A stretch of DNA of 64,000 nucleotides from Candidatus Saccharimonadota bacterium (GTDB lineage: Bacteria; Patescibacteriota; Saccharimonadia; Saccharimonadales; Saccharimonadaceae), in assembly GCA_017464135.1 (NCBI GenBank), contig JAFUEB010000001.1, positions 1 to 64,000 on the forward strand. Direction: 5' to 3'. The first letter of the stretch is position 1. Each line of letters starts with the position of its first letter. Below the pieces are notes generated by a model. The model was not told the DNA's origin, searched no databases, and saw nothing but the letters and a program-made list of their open reading frames with translations. The position numbers and the translations under genes were made by a program. Below, piece by piece: positions 1 to 9,110 of this stretch.

Positions 1-18
1 ATATATATATATATATAT
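1..18. repeat. AT dinucleotide run at the window edge
   Basis: The window opens with nine uninterrupted AT units. It lies downstream of the pilin terminator and is cut by the window edge, so its full length and context cannot be judged. Confidence 0.6.
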
Positions 19-42
19 TATTTCTCCAAATCTAGACCTAAA

Positions 43-68
43 AAATACTCCCCAATCGGGGAGTATTT
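43..68 (-). terminator. intrinsic terminator after the pilin gene
   Basis: An 11-bp perfect stem (43-53 with 58-68) with a 4-nt loop contains a CTCCCC/GGGGAG core. On the minus strand it is followed by T residues. It lies 18 nt past the pilin stop codon, so it should end the pilin transcript. Confidence 0.85.
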
Positions 69-85
69 CTTAGCATACAGTAATT

Positions 86-736
86 CTACTGATCGTCGAT
101 ACAGTAAACACCAGCACCTTCAAGACGATAGAGCACTGCGAAGTGACGCTTTTGTGATTGCTTCACAACTTCACCTTCACAACGGCCACCTGGAACGATG
201 TAAACCACGTGTTCGGAGAATGGATTTAAACCACCGATGGTGTAACCACCTTCTTTCTCAATGAGCTTCGAGTTCTCGCCACCTTCACCAGGAGTAATCA
301 CGCCAAGCGTACCAGCACCGCCTTCTGATTGTTTTGCCCAGTTGTCGGTAATAAGGACGCTATATGGCACACCTTCTGGATCTTCAAACTCGTTCTTCTT
401 CTGCATTTCAGCTGCACCGGAGTTCATGTAGTCACGGACGAACATACATGCAGAATCGGTCGAAGAACAGTCGTCTGTGCCTTCGAAACTGGACTTACCC
501 TTCCACCAACCTGCACCTGGCAAGTTGTTACTCTTAGTGTTGTTGTTCGTTTGATATTGCACCAGAGAGGTATCGACACGAGACATGTCGTTACGACGAG
601 CAGTATCACGTTGTGAACGCTGAAGAGCTGGGAGAGCTACGAACACCATAAGGAAGATAAGACCCGCGATAGCAAGCACGAGCACGACTTCGATGATGGT
701 GAAACCCTGTTTAGTGTTAGTATTGTTTTTCGCCAT
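86..736 (-). CDS. type IV pilin-like protein
   Basis: This 216-residue protein has a short basic leader ending in Gly and then the class III signal FTIIE, followed by a hydrophobic helix of about 20 residues. That is the prepilin peptidase cleavage and N-methylation site of type IV pilins. The rest is a soluble, Gly- and Asn-rich head with four Cys residues that could form disulfides. It lies downstream of pilC but has its own promoter and a leader with a GAAAGGAT ribosome site, as expected for an abundant structural pilin. Its own terminator follows. No prepilin peptidase gene is in the window. The pilin class is certain; that it is the major subunit is inferred. Confidence 0.88.
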   Translation of the reverse strand: MAKNNTNTKQGFTIIEVVLVLAIAGLIFLMVFVALPALQRSQRDTARRNDMSRVDTSLVQYQTNNNTKSNNLPGAGWWKGKSSFEGTDDCSSTDSACMFVRDYMNSGAAEMQKKNEFEDPEGVPYSVLITDNWAKQSEGGAGTLGVITPGEGGENSKLIEKEGGYTIGGLNPFSEHVVYIVPGGRCEGEVVKQSQKRHFAVLYRLEGAGVYCIDDQ

Positions 737-770
737 AAATAAATCCTTTCTAGATTTTATGCTTATGTTT

Positions 771-799
771 ATAATAACTTAAAACAATCTAAAAATCAA
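771..799 (-). promoter_or_regulatory. sigma70-type promoter of the pilin gene
   Basis: On the minus strand, TTGATT (794-799) and TATTAT (771-776) are separated by 17 nt. The leader is about 30 nt and carries a Shine-Dalgarno site, so pilin can be made independently of the upstream assembly operon. Confidence 0.6.
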
Positions 800-810
800 G
801 TGGTTTTTAT

Positions 811-2016
811 TTAGGTTGCGACGCTGTTGACGAGAGAGTAAATCGGAAGCAAAGTACCACCTACCACCACGCCAATGAGACCAGCCATAATCACCATGAG
901 AATTGGCTCAATCATGGTAGAAATACCATTAATCTGGTTATCAAGTTCTGTTTCATAAACGGCCGCTGCCTTACCAAGCATTTCGTCAATCTTACCGGAT
1001 TCCTCACCAATGGATGCCATCTGTGGCACCAGTGGCAACATATATTCACGATCGCGAAGTGCCTCAGAAAGCGCTTTGCCACCTTTAATAATATCAAGTG
1101 ATTTTGCGTATTCTTCCTCAATAATCTTATTACTTGTTGCATCAATAGCGATACGAATCGAATCAAGCATTGGCACGCCAGTCGCGAGCATCATTTCGGC
1201 CGTACGCGCAAAACGTGACACATAGAGTTTGCGGAAAAGACCACCAAAAATCGGCACATGGATTTTCACCGAATCCATCACCTTGTGGCCTAGCGGTGTA
1301 TATTTCATAAAGTAGAAAATTGAACCACCAATTGCAAGTACTACAATTAATACTAACCACCAGAAGTTTCCGAAGAAATCTGTCAAATTCACCAAGAACT
1401 GCGTGAGCCCCGGTAATTCCTTGTCCATATCCTCATAAAGATTTTTCACCTGTGGCACCACTGCAATCATCATGAATGCGAGCACTGCGATAATCACGCA
1501 AAGAATAATACCTGGATAAACCAATGCACCCTTGATCTTTGACATCATGGCTGCATCTTTTTCTTCCTGATCGGCAAGACGCTTCAAAGCGAGATCGAGT
1601 GTACCAGAAGTTTCACCAGCTTGAATCAGTGCCGTATAAACACCATTAAAGGTATCTGGATGAGCGGAAAATGATTCATAAAGGCTTTTACCAGATTCCA
1701 CGCTCGTGAGAATCTCTTCAGCGATTGATTTCATCGCCTTGTTTTCCGTCTGTTCAATCACGGTACGAAGCGAAGTCGCAAGTGGCAAACCGGCACCGAT
1801 AAGTGTCGATAACTGACGCGTAAACATCACGCGGTCTTTATTCTTGATGCGTTCCTTACCACCAAAAATACCACCGCCCTCTTCCACAATTTGAAGTGGC
1901 GTAAATCCCTGTTCAATCAAAAGGCGACCGGCCGTCTGTTCATTCTCAGCCTGAATATTGCCCTTAATGAGCTTACCGTTATCCTTTCCTCTCGCCTTAT
2001 AATTAAACCGCTTCAT
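811..2016 (-). CDS. pilC: type IV pilus inner-membrane platform protein PilC
   Basis: The 401-residue product has the standard PilC/GspF length and layout: an N-terminal cytoplasmic segment, a GspF domain (about 60-190), membrane helices near 170-190 and 220-240, a second GspF domain, and a final helix ending near the C-terminus. PilC anchors the assembly and retraction ATPases to the membrane and carries pilin subunits. It starts one base after the pilT stop, with an AGAGG ribosome site inside the end of pilT, so the two are co-translated in the pilus operon. Confidence 0.93.
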   Translation of the reverse strand: MKRFNYKARGKDNGKLIKGNIQAENEQTAGRLLIEQGFTPLQIVEEGGGIFGGKERIKNKDRVMFTRQLSTLIGAGLPLATSLRTVIEQTENKAMKSIAEEILTSVESGKSLYESFSAHPDTFNGVYTALIQAGETSGTLDLALKRLADQEEKDAAMMSKIKGALVYPGIILCVIIAVLAFMMIAVVPQVKNLYEDMDKELPGLTQFLVNLTDFFGNFWWLVLIVVLAIGGSIFYFMKYTPLGHKVMDSVKIHVPIFGGLFRKLYVSRFARTAEMMLATGVPMLDSIRIAIDATSNKIIEEEYAKSLDIIKGGKALSEALRDREYMLPLVPQMASIGEESGKIDEMLGKAAAVYETELDNQINGISTMIEPILMVIMAGLIGVVVGGTLLPIYSLVNSVAT

Positions 2017-2017
2017 G

Positions 2018-3100
2018 CTAGCCTCTTACTAACCTGTTTAATTCATTCATATCAACTGCATAGTCACGGGCCGTATCGTAAGTAATCACACCAGTTTGTA
2101 CAAGCTTCGCGAGTGTACGGTCCATCGTCTGCATGCCTTCCGCTGCACCAGTCTGAATGGCGGTATCGAGCTGGAAGGTCTTACCATCACGAATCAGTGC
2201 TCTTACAGCAGCATTCGCAATCATTATTTCAGCTGCGACGACACGTCCACCACCAATCGCCGGAACTAGACGCTGTGAACAAATTGCGCAAAGCATGTTC
2301 GAAAGTTGCGAACGCACCTGTGGCTGCTGATGTGATGGGAACACATCAATCATACGGTCAATACTTTGGGCTGCGGAGTTCGTGTGAAGCGTTGCAAACA
2401 CTAAGTGACCGGTTTCGGCAATCGTAATTGCCGCCTGAATCGTTTCGAGATCACGCATCTCACCGATGAGCACCACATCCGGGTCTTCACGAAGTGCCGA
2501 ACGGAGTGCCGCCGCAAAGCTAAAAGTATCATAGTGTACTTCACGTTGCACAATAATCGAACGTTCCGACTTGTGCGTAAATTCAATCGGGTCCTCAATC
2601 GTAATAATATGCTTTGAACGTTCACGGTTAATCTTGTCAATCAGCGCTGCAAGCGTTGTTGACTTACCTGAACCAGTTGGGCCAGTAATCAGCACCAAAC
2701 CACGAGGATAATTTGCAAACGTCTCGACAATCGACGGCATACCAAGATCATTAATCGATTTAATCTGGTTTGGAATCAAACGAAATGCCGCTGCCATCTT
2801 ACCACGTTCGTGGAATGCATTCACACGAAAACGTGCAATATCACCAAAGGCAAATGAGTAATCAAATTCCTTGTCTTTGAGGTAAATCTTTTGTTGCTCC
2901 TCATCAAGTGTCGCAAAAATCACATTCTTAATCATTTCTTCGTTCATCGCTGGAGTACCAGCAATTGGCGTGAGCACGCCATCCACACGCAGAATTGGTG
3001 GAAGTCCATACTGAATATGGATATCCGAAGCTTTCCTTCTGATACATTCTTCAAGTAGGCTTTCGATTCTTATTTGTACTTGTTGTCCACCGTTTTCCAT
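2018..3100 (-). CDS. pilT: type IV pilus retraction ATPase PilT
   Basis: This 360-residue ATPase has Walker A GPTGSGKST (140-148), an Asp box, Walker B DPDVVLIGEMRD (206-217) and a His box, then the PilT-specific AxRxLIRDGKT-type helix near residue 300. The last element separates retraction ATPases from PilB. It powers pilus disassembly, twitching and DNA uptake. A TATAAT lies 9 nt before the ATG with GAGG between, so a minor internal promoter is possible in addition to read-through from pilB. Confidence 0.94.
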   Translation of the reverse strand: MENGGQQVQIRIESLLEECIRRKASDIHIQYGLPPILRVDGVLTPIAGTPAMNEEMIKNVIFATLDEEQQKIYLKDKEFDYSFAFGDIARFRVNAFHERGKMAAAFRLIPNQIKSINDLGMPSIVETFANYPRGLVLITGPTGSGKSTTLAALIDKINRERSKHIITIEDPIEFTHKSERSIIVQREVHYDTFSFAAALRSALREDPDVVLIGEMRDLETIQAAITIAETGHLVFATLHTNSAAQSIDRMIDVFPSHQQPQVRSQLSNMLCAICSQRLVPAIGGGRVVAAEIMIANAAVRALIRDGKTFQLDTAIQTGAAEGMQTMDRTLAKLVQTGVITYDTARDYAVDMNELNRLVRG

Positions 3101-3124
3101 ATTATCCTCATTATACCATAAACA

Positions 3125-4891
3125 TTATGACAAATCGCTCGCCACGCGGTTAACCTCGTCAATCGTCGTAATTCCAGAAAGCACTTTAAGGATTCCGTCT
3201 TGACGCATTGTCACAGTACCTTTACTCTTTGCTAGACGCATAATCTCCGCAGCCGTTGCGTGTGAGATAATCAATTTCTGAATATCTTCATCCACCACAA
3301 TCGTCTCGTAAAGACCGGCACGACCTTTATAACCACCCGGCGTCTCCTTCGTTGCAAGACCTTTTGCTAACATATAGAAATTATCATTCTTAATTGGCAG
3401 TCCTGGATAACCCAAATCTTCGCTCACCGCTGCCACGTCACCTTCTTTAGTCGGAAGTAAATCGCCCACAATCTGGTTAATACTTTCGGTCTCAAGTTCC
3501 GAAGATTTGTAATTCTCGCGCTTTTCCGTAATACGGCGAACCAAACGCTGGCCAATCACCACGTTAAGCGTTGATGCGAGCAGGAACGGCTCAATACCCA
3601 TATCGAGAAGACGTGGCAAGATACCTGCAGCGGAGTTGGTATGTAGGGTCGAGAACACCAAGTGACCCGTAAGTGCCGCCTGCACCGCAAGACCGGCCGT
3701 TTCAGAATCACGAATCTCACCCACCATTACTACATCAGGGTCCTGACGGAGAATCGAGCGTAGACCGTTCGCAAATGTTAACCCGGCGTCCACATTCACC
3801 TGAATCTGGTTAATGCCATCCATCTTATACTCGACCGGATCCTCGAGCGTTACAATATTAATTGCTTCAGACTTAATCTTTTGAATCAAAGCATAAAGCG
3901 TAGTAGACTTACCAGAACCAGTCGGACCAGACGTCAGAATCATGCCATTTGGTTTTTCGATGCCACTAAGGACATCACGAAGTGCACGACCAGCCATACC
4001 CATTTTATCGACTTCCATCGAGGTACCAGTTTTATCGAGAAGACGAATCACCACCTGCTCGCCCCAAGTTACTGGTGAAATTGCAATACGAAGGTCAATC
4101 TCTTTCCCATCCACGAGGACTGTAAACTGACCATCCTGCGGAACACGGTGTTCATCAATCTTGAGGTTCGACAGAATCTTCACACGGGAAACCAGTGCTG
4201 GCGCCACATTCTTTGGGAGCTCCATAATACGACGCAAAACACCATCAATCCGGCAACGAATAATAAGCGATGATTCAAGAGGCTCGATGTGAATATCGGA
4301 TGCCTTTGTCTTTGCAGCATAGCTAAGAATCGTCGTGAGAGCCTTCGAAATCGGCGAGTCCTGAACAATCGTCTTAACATTACTCTGCTCGGCCACAGCT
4401 TCTTCATTACCTTCCTTTACGGCCTCTGTGACACCGGTAAGATCACCATGGCTCTTTTCAATCATTTCACGAATGCCATGCTCGGATGACATCCAAACCC
4501 GAATCGGGCGGCCCATGAGGTTAGACAAATAGTCAGTTGCCTGAACGTTCGTCACATCCGCCATGGCAACATTGAGCATGCCATCTTTTTCACCAAGTGG
4601 GATAGCGAGCTCGCGTACCTGCGCATCCTGCGGAATCATTGAAAGAATGTCTTGCTCAATCGTAACATTCTTCAGTTCAACATAAGGTACACCAATAAGC
4701 ATAGCCGTGGCGCGTGCCACCATATCTTCATTAGCGACACCACGTCTAGTTAACTCGCCAAGGACAGATTGTTCTGAACCGGAACCTTCAACTTCAGTAC
4801 GGACACTCTGAACTAGATTGCTGTCTACCAAACCTTCGGCAATCAAAATATTGATGATATTATTTTCGGCCTCTTTAGTCAGTAGTGCCAT
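3125..4891 (-). CDS. pilB: type IV pilus assembly ATPase PilB
   Basis: The 588-residue product has an N-terminal MshEN-type domain (about 1-150), a linker, an N2 domain with the SDIHIEP motif (198-204), and the secretion ATPase core with Walker A GPTGSGKST (322-330) and Walker B DPDVVMVGEIRD. It hexamerises at PilC to extrude pilins from the membrane. The four-Cys zinc motif of many PilB proteins is not evident. The start overlaps the end of the upstream 146-residue gene by 17 nt, which fits translational coupling. Confidence 0.94.
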   Translation of the reverse strand: MALLTKEAENNIINILIAEGLVDSNLVQSVRTEVEGSGSEQSVLGELTRRGVANEDMVARATAMLIGVPYVELKNVTIEQDILSMIPQDAQVRELAIPLGEKDGMLNVAMADVTNVQATDYLSNLMGRPIRVWMSSEHGIREMIEKSHGDLTGVTEAVKEGNEEAVAEQSNVKTIVQDSPISKALTTILSYAAKTKASDIHIEPLESSLIIRCRIDGVLRRIMELPKNVAPALVSRVKILSNLKIDEHRVPQDGQFTVLVDGKEIDLRIAISPVTWGEQVVIRLLDKTGTSMEVDKMGMAGRALRDVLSGIEKPNGMILTSGPTGSGKSTTLYALIQKIKSEAINIVTLEDPVEYKMDGINQIQVNVDAGLTFANGLRSILRQDPDVVMVGEIRDSETAGLAVQAALTGHLVFSTLHTNSAAGILPRLLDMGIEPFLLASTLNVVIGQRLVRRITEKRENYKSSELETESINQIVGDLLPTKEGDVAAVSEDLGYPGLPIKNDNFYMLAKGLATKETPGGYKGRAGLYETIVVDEDIQKLIISHATAAEIMRLAKSKGTVTMRQDGILKVLSGITTIDEVNRVASDLS

Positions 4892-5315
4892 TTTGATTGT
4901 CCCCGTTTTCGTTTTCGTTCCCGTTTTGGTTTTGATTTTCTTCTTGATTCTCTTCTACTTGATTTTCTTCATTATTATTTTCTTCTTCAGGCTGTTGTTC
5001 TTGCTCTTCTTCCTGTTGGTTCTGGTTATTGTTCTGACCATTATTGGTATTGTCAGTTATAATACCGTCGTTACAAGTACCGTTGTCACCGAGATTCTTA
5101 CAATCGCCGACCCACACTTCAACCGTTGGATTCACGGAACGGAAATTAAAGATTTCGGCATCTGGCTCTGCAAGCGTAAAGCTTTCTTCATTGGCGAGTT
5201 CAGTGATCGAAACGCTCATATCGTCAAAACTAGGCAGGAACATTCCACAAACAAAGTACGCTACCAGTGCACCTACTACTGCTGCGAAAATCGATGTTGC
5301 TAAATCTTGTTTCAT
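4875..5315 (-). CDS. pilus-operon membrane protein with Asn/Gln/Glu-rich tail
   Basis: I do not recognise a family. The 146-residue protein has one N-terminal membrane helix (about 8-28), a short acidic and neutral region with two Cys residues, and from about residue 85 a low-complexity tail made almost only of Asn, Gln and Glu. Its start overlaps the PilO-like stop as ATGA and its end overlaps pilB by 17 nt, so it is clearly an operon member. It occupies the place where a PilP-like alignment protein would be expected, but there is no lipobox or HQ1 domain. The tail is probably disordered and extracytoplasmic. Confidence 0.8.
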   Translation of the reverse strand: MKQDLATSIFAAVVGALVAYFVCGMFLPSFDDMSVSITELANEESFTLAEPDAEIFNFRSVNPTVEVWVGDCKNLGDNGTCNDGIITDNTNNGQNNNQNQQEEEQEQQPEEENNNEENQVEENQEENQNQNGNENENGDNQNGTTD

Positions 5316-6223
5316 CTCCTAGTTCCCTTCGTAGCTTTAATCGTCTCCGTTGTTTCAACGAGTTCAGATGGAGTCATGTAAAATGCTGATGCCTGCGCCT
5401 GGAGCACTAGTTTACCACCTTGCGCCCATTCGATCGTTGCGCGCTCAATGTTAAACTCACGAATCGAATGTTCAACGTTTTCAAGGAACCCGACCGTGGT
5501 TGGCGTTTCAGACTCAACTGAAAGACGAACCGAAATTGATTCAAGGCCTTTACCATAGTTCGACTCACCCGCTGCACCAGTTGGGCTGAGCGTTTCTGGC
5601 TCGATACCAGTAATCAAGAAAATCTTATTAAGTGACGAAAGAAGTGCTTCCTCGTTCTTAAAGGCCGGGATTGCATCCGGAATAATACGGAGTGCGGAGC
5701 AACTCTGAATTAGCTCGCTAGCTTTAACCACCGCATCGAGAGCGTCTGGATTATCAGGTTTCTTTTCCAGTTCTTCATACGCGCTATCATAATTTTTTTC
5801 TAGTTCTTCATAGCTATACTTCTTGCCCGTGTATGGATTAATACAGCCAGATGAACTCTCTTTCGGTACCGAGTTCAGTGCCGTATTTGCTGCCAAATTA
5901 TTAATAATATTGGCTCTCAGCGTTCCTGGAATCGAATCCACGTCGATCGAATCTGGACTACAATTCTTTAATTCTTCATCCGAATACACTGCGCCTTTTG
6001 GTTTTGTACAAACACCGATGTCGCGAATTGCATTCGAATATGCCACAATCGATTTTTCTTCTTCAGCAATCACATTTGAATTGAATGAGATTTGTTTGAC
6101 AAAGAAGAAGATGAGCGCAATTGCTACACCAAGGAAAATTGATGCACCAAGTACCGCTAGAAGCACATATTGCTGAGCCTGCGAGATTTTTGCACGTTTT
6201 TCAATTGCTACTTCTTTCGCCAT
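5312..6223 (-). CDS. PilO-like pilus alignment protein
   Basis: The 303-residue protein has a basic cytoplasmic N-terminus, one membrane helix (about 20-42), a coiled or helical stretch, and a C-terminal alpha/beta domain reminiscent of PilO, including a region like the PilO fold (about 195-285). Sequence identity to PilO is low by eye; the call rests on topology and position directly after the PilN-like gene. It is preceded by a near-perfect GGAGGTGA ribosome site. Three Cys residues in the insert (about 50-170) could form a disulfide. Confidence 0.75.
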   Translation of the reverse strand: MAKEVAIEKRAKISQAQQYVLLAVLGASIFLGVAIALIFFFVKQISFNSNVIAEEEKSIVAYSNAIRDIGVCTKPKGAVYSDEELKNCSPDSIDVDSIPGTLRANIINNLAANTALNSVPKESSSGCINPYTGKKYSYEELEKNYDSAYEELEKKPDNPDALDAVVKASELIQSCSALRIIPDAIPAFKNEEALLSSLNKIFLITGIEPETLSPTGAAGESNYGKGLESISVRLSVESETPTTVGFLENVEHSIREFNIERATIEWAQGGKLVLQAQASAFYMTPSELVETTETIKATKGTRR

Positions 6224-6225
6224 TT

Positions 6226-7470
6226 CTAATCACCTCCTCGATTCTTGGTATTCTCAATACAGCTCTTGTCAGTTGGATCGCAGTCGGCTGCTTTCTGCGC
6301 GAACATATCTTGAATCTGAACGTAGGAATCCGTCACATTGTAACGACCGGATGGACCAAGTGAAAGTACGTGATGGTTGCTAAACTTATAAACATCTGGC
6401 GTCAAAGTAATCGTGGCGGAGAAGCGAAGCACCAAGTCATCCGATGAGTCACGACCGTTGGATGAGTCGGTAATCTTAATACCATCCGAACCATCTGGAA
6501 CGAGATAACAACTCTCGTTTGTGCTAGACCAAGTCACAGCACCCGTGTTTTCGTTTTCAACGCCAGAATATCTAATACATTCGCTTTCGAAGTGAGGTAC
6601 GCCAGCAATGACACCACTTAGGTTCATATATGGTTCACCTTCAACTTGTTCGGCCTTGTACCATTCGGAGAATTGTGGCGTACGCCAAATCTTTACGACA
6701 GTCTGGTCATCATAGGTTTCCGTAACATAACCTGCCGTACGGCGCTTTTCATCTTCTTCCTTAATCTCGTCTTCGGTTCTGGTATCCTCATTTTCTTCAT
6801 CTTCGCTTTCAGTCACCGTCGTTTCGAGTGGCGTGTAGGCAGGATTACATCCTTCACCTGCAATCAACCAGTAAGCATAGTTACCTTTTTCGGCATCCGT
6901 AAAGGTTGCGCCGTCGCTACCAGATTCAATCATACAATAAGCCGGAATGACATTACCTTCCTTATCGACATAATTGCCGTAATCATAACGCATGTATTGC
7001 ATACTCTTCTTAAACGAATCGAGCACGTTGTAATCGATGTACGGAGGATCGTAGGCATTCGCCTGCGCATCGAATGTAATCGTTGGCTGCGTACCAGAAA
7101 GATCGATATTTAATTCTGAAATCGTAATTTTATCATTACCTTTTGGAAGCAGTGCCGACAAAATGCCAAATGAGCGAGAAAGCAATTTCTTGTTCCTTGA
7201 AATCGTTGACAAATTGCCAAGCTGATCACGAATCGTCAAGAAGTCACTTAGGTCGCCATAAGATTTAAGTTTCTTTGACATCGTTTCAATCTTGGCTTTA
7301 TTACCATCAGCAATCGCTTGCTGACCACCAGCAATCGTTGCAAAGAGCAAAATCACACCAACGCTCGCCGATGCTACAATGATACATACAAAGAAGATGA
7401 AGTTTCTAAGCTTCAGAGCTTTAATCATCTCCTCCTTAATATCCGGAACGAGGTTAATTTCACGAGCCAT
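6226..7470 (-). CDS. PilN-like pilus assembly protein
   Basis: I chose the start at 7470, where the ATG overlaps the pilM stop as TAATG; an upstream in-frame ATG at 7572 would lie inside pilM. The 414-residue product begins MAREINLVPD, which matches the short PilN motif that docks into PilM, followed by one membrane helix (about 24-46) and a periplasm-facing coiled coil. It is about twice as long as a usual PilN because of a large C-terminal extension (about 170-414) with acidic repeats and several Cys. The extension is of unknown function. Confidence 0.82.
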   Translation of the reverse strand: MAREINLVPDIKEEMIKALKLRNFIFFVCIIVASASVGVILLFATIAGGQQAIADGNKAKIETMSKKLKSYGDLSDFLTIRDQLGNLSTISRNKKLLSRSFGILSALLPKGNDKITISELNIDLSGTQPTITFDAQANAYDPPYIDYNVLDSFKKSMQYMRYDYGNYVDKEGNVIPAYCMIESGSDGATFTDAEKGNYAYWLIAGEGCNPAYTPLETTVTESEDEENEDTRTEDEIKEEDEKRRTAGYVTETYDDQTVVKIWRTPQFSEWYKAEQVEGEPYMNLSGVIAGVPHFESECIRYSGVENENTGAVTWSSTNESCYLVPDGSDGIKITDSSNGRDSSDDLVLRFSATITLTPDVYKFSNHHVLSLGPSGRYNVTDSYVQIQDMFAQKAADCDPTDKSCIENTKNRGGD

Positions 7471-8516
7471 TAGTCGTTGCTCCTTTCCGACAAACCAATC
7501 ACCACGGCGAATTCGCTCGCCACTGGCATCAGTGCCTGCTTCTGATCCGGCAACGTACGTACCATCTGCCATGGATCACCTTTCATCGTCGGAACATTGG
7601 TTCTTGCCTCAATGTATTCTGGGAATAATGGAATTCTACTGGCATAACCAGACAGTACGATACCGCCGACCTTACCGTTGAGATATTTCGTCTGGAAGAA
7701 ACGCACGGACTTCGTGAGTTCAGATGCATAACCTTCAAGAATGTGGCTGAGTGTCTTAAACACTTGGCCTTCCACCTTATCTTCGGCTAAACCAAATTTC
7801 AAAATAAATTGACGTGCCTGGTCTTCACGAACATCAAGACCACCGGCTAAAGTTTTCACGAAATTCGAGAAACCGCCTGGAATTGTACGCACCAAGCGTG
7901 GTTGGTTGCGATAAACAATCACAAGGTCGGTTGACTTTTCACCAAGATCCACAATCATCGTGGCATCCATTGCGCCTGGAATTGACAAAGCTCTCGCCAT
8001 CGCGAGCGGTTCTGGCTCCATCGCAATGATGTTAAGACCAGTCTTCTCAATCGTTTCCATCGTCGATTCAGCATATTCCTTCGCAATTGAAGAAACTAGA
8101 ACTTCCGTCTTGGCTGGATCATTTGGACTTGGACCAAGAATCACATAATCAGCCTTTGCATCACTCATGGCCATTGGAACGTATTTATCAATCTCATATT
8201 TAAAGGCTTTCTGGAGCTCTTTTTCTGGCATCGTATCAGTTTCGACAATCGAAGTAAAAGTCTTACCCGCTGGCAAACCAATTGCAATATTTTTTGTCTT
8301 GATGCCTGCCTGATTGACAGCGCCCATAATCGCCTCGCCGAGTCTCTTTCGGCCAAGCTCTGAGCTATCATTCAAAATCTTCTGATCCACTGGAACATAA
8401 GCATACCTAATAAGTTGCCAACCGTGTTGACTATTACCAGAAAGCTGCACGATACGCATCGAATTAGTCCCAATATCCAGGGAGAAGAAATCGCCCACGC
8501 CATGTAACAAGTTCAT
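7470..8516 (-). CDS. pilM: actin-like ATPase PilM
   Basis: The 348-residue protein has the FtsA/PilM actin fold: phosphate 1 loop SLDIGTNSMRIV (12-23), a second phosphate loop IVDLGEKSTDLVIV near 190, and an adenosine loop region VVLSGYAS-like near 290. PilM forms the cytoplasmic ring that binds PilN and transmits state to PilB. It is the first gene of the pilus operon and has a -10 box 6 nt before the ATG, predicting a leaderless operon mRNA. Confidence 0.93.
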   Translation of the reverse strand: MNLLHGVGDFFSLDIGTNSMRIVQLSGNSQHGWQLIRYAYVPVDQKILNDSSELGRKRLGEAIMGAVNQAGIKTKNIAIGLPAGKTFTSIVETDTMPEKELQKAFKYEIDKYVPMAMSDAKADYVILGPSPNDPAKTEVLVSSIAKEYAESTMETIEKTGLNIIAMEPEPLAMARALSIPGAMDATMIVDLGEKSTDLVIVYRNQPRLVRTIPGGFSNFVKTLAGGLDVREDQARQFILKFGLAEDKVEGQVFKTLSHILEGYASELTKSVRFFQTKYLNGKVGGIVLSGYASRIPLFPEYIEARTNVPTMKGDPWQMVRTLPDQKQALMPVASEFAVVIGLSERSND

Positions 8517-8522
8517 AAAGCA

Positions 8523-8528
8523 ATTATA
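8523..8528 (-). promoter_or_regulatory. -10 box of the pilus operon, 6 nt before pilM ATG
   Basis: TATAAT on the minus strand ends 6 nt before the ATG. Transcription would start on or within a base of the start codon, leaving no Shine-Dalgarno site. Confidence 0.65.
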
Positions 8529-8540
8529 TGCTTAAACGTT

Positions 8541-9110
8541 TTATTTTGCAAGAATTAAATCATAAAAACGTTCTAAATTGCCAGTCCGGCCTTTCAGTTC
8601 GTTATCCCTTTTATTCATCACAATAAAGCCATTCGACTTCAGAAAATATTCAAAGTCCCGAACTATCTGCCTTCGAATGGCCTCATTCTTGACAACTCCT
8701 CGATTTAATTGTCCTGGTGTCGCTTCAAATTGTGGTTTTAGCATCACGAGAAATCTCGTACTTGGCTTTGACAAATGAATCTTCGCATATTTCAAAATTT
8801 TCGTGAGCGAAACGAACGAAACATCCGCTACGATCACGTCTGGCTTCTCGTCTTCAGCTAGTCGAAAATCAAACACGTTGGTTTTTTCATGCAGATCAAT
8901 TTTCTCATCAAAACGCAGTGGCGCTTTCATTTGGTTCGTACCTTTTTCTACAGCGATTACTTTTCTTGCACCTTTATTTAATGCGAGTTCTGTAAATCCA
9001 CCCGTCGATGAGCCAATGTCAAGCACCACTTTGTCTTTAAAATCAAAATTGAAGGCTTTTACTGCGCCTTCAATTTTTTGGTAGCCTCTATTTACGGCCG
9101 CGGTATTCAT
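8541..9110 (-). CDS. TlyA-like rRNA 2'-O-methyltransferase without S4 domain
   Basis: The product of about 189 residues has the FtsJ/TlyA Rossmann fold: a GYQKIEGAVKAF approach helix, SAM loop VLDIGSSTGGFTELAL, acidic motif DVIVADVSFVSL and the KPQFE motif. TlyA proteins 2'-O-methylate 16S/23S rRNA. The usual N-terminal S4 RNA-binding domain is absent, so it is shorter than the family norm of about 270. I prefer the ATG at 9110, with GGTGG upstream, over a TTG at 9134. The start lies inside the 3' end of efp, a 23-nt overlap. Confidence 0.85.
   Translation of the reverse strand: MNTAAVNRGYQKIEGAVKAFNFDFKDKVVLDIGSSTGGFTELALNKGARKVIAVEKGTNQMKAPLRFDEKIDLHEKTNVFDFRLAEDEKPDVIVADVSFVSLTKILKYAKIHLSKPSTRFLVMLKPQFEATPGQLNRGVVKNEAIRRQIVRDFEYFLKSNGFIVMNKRDNELKGRTGNLERFYDLILAK

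Noticed and set aside
1-18. AT run as a replication origin
   Set aside because: No DnaA boxes, dnaA or dnaN genes are visible, and the run is cut by the window edge.
4818-5303. Plus-strand frame of 161 codons rich in Val, Phe and Leu
   Set aside because: It is the complement of the Asn/Gln/Glu-rich tail gene and pilB start; the hydrophobic composition is a by-product of the low-complexity coding strand.
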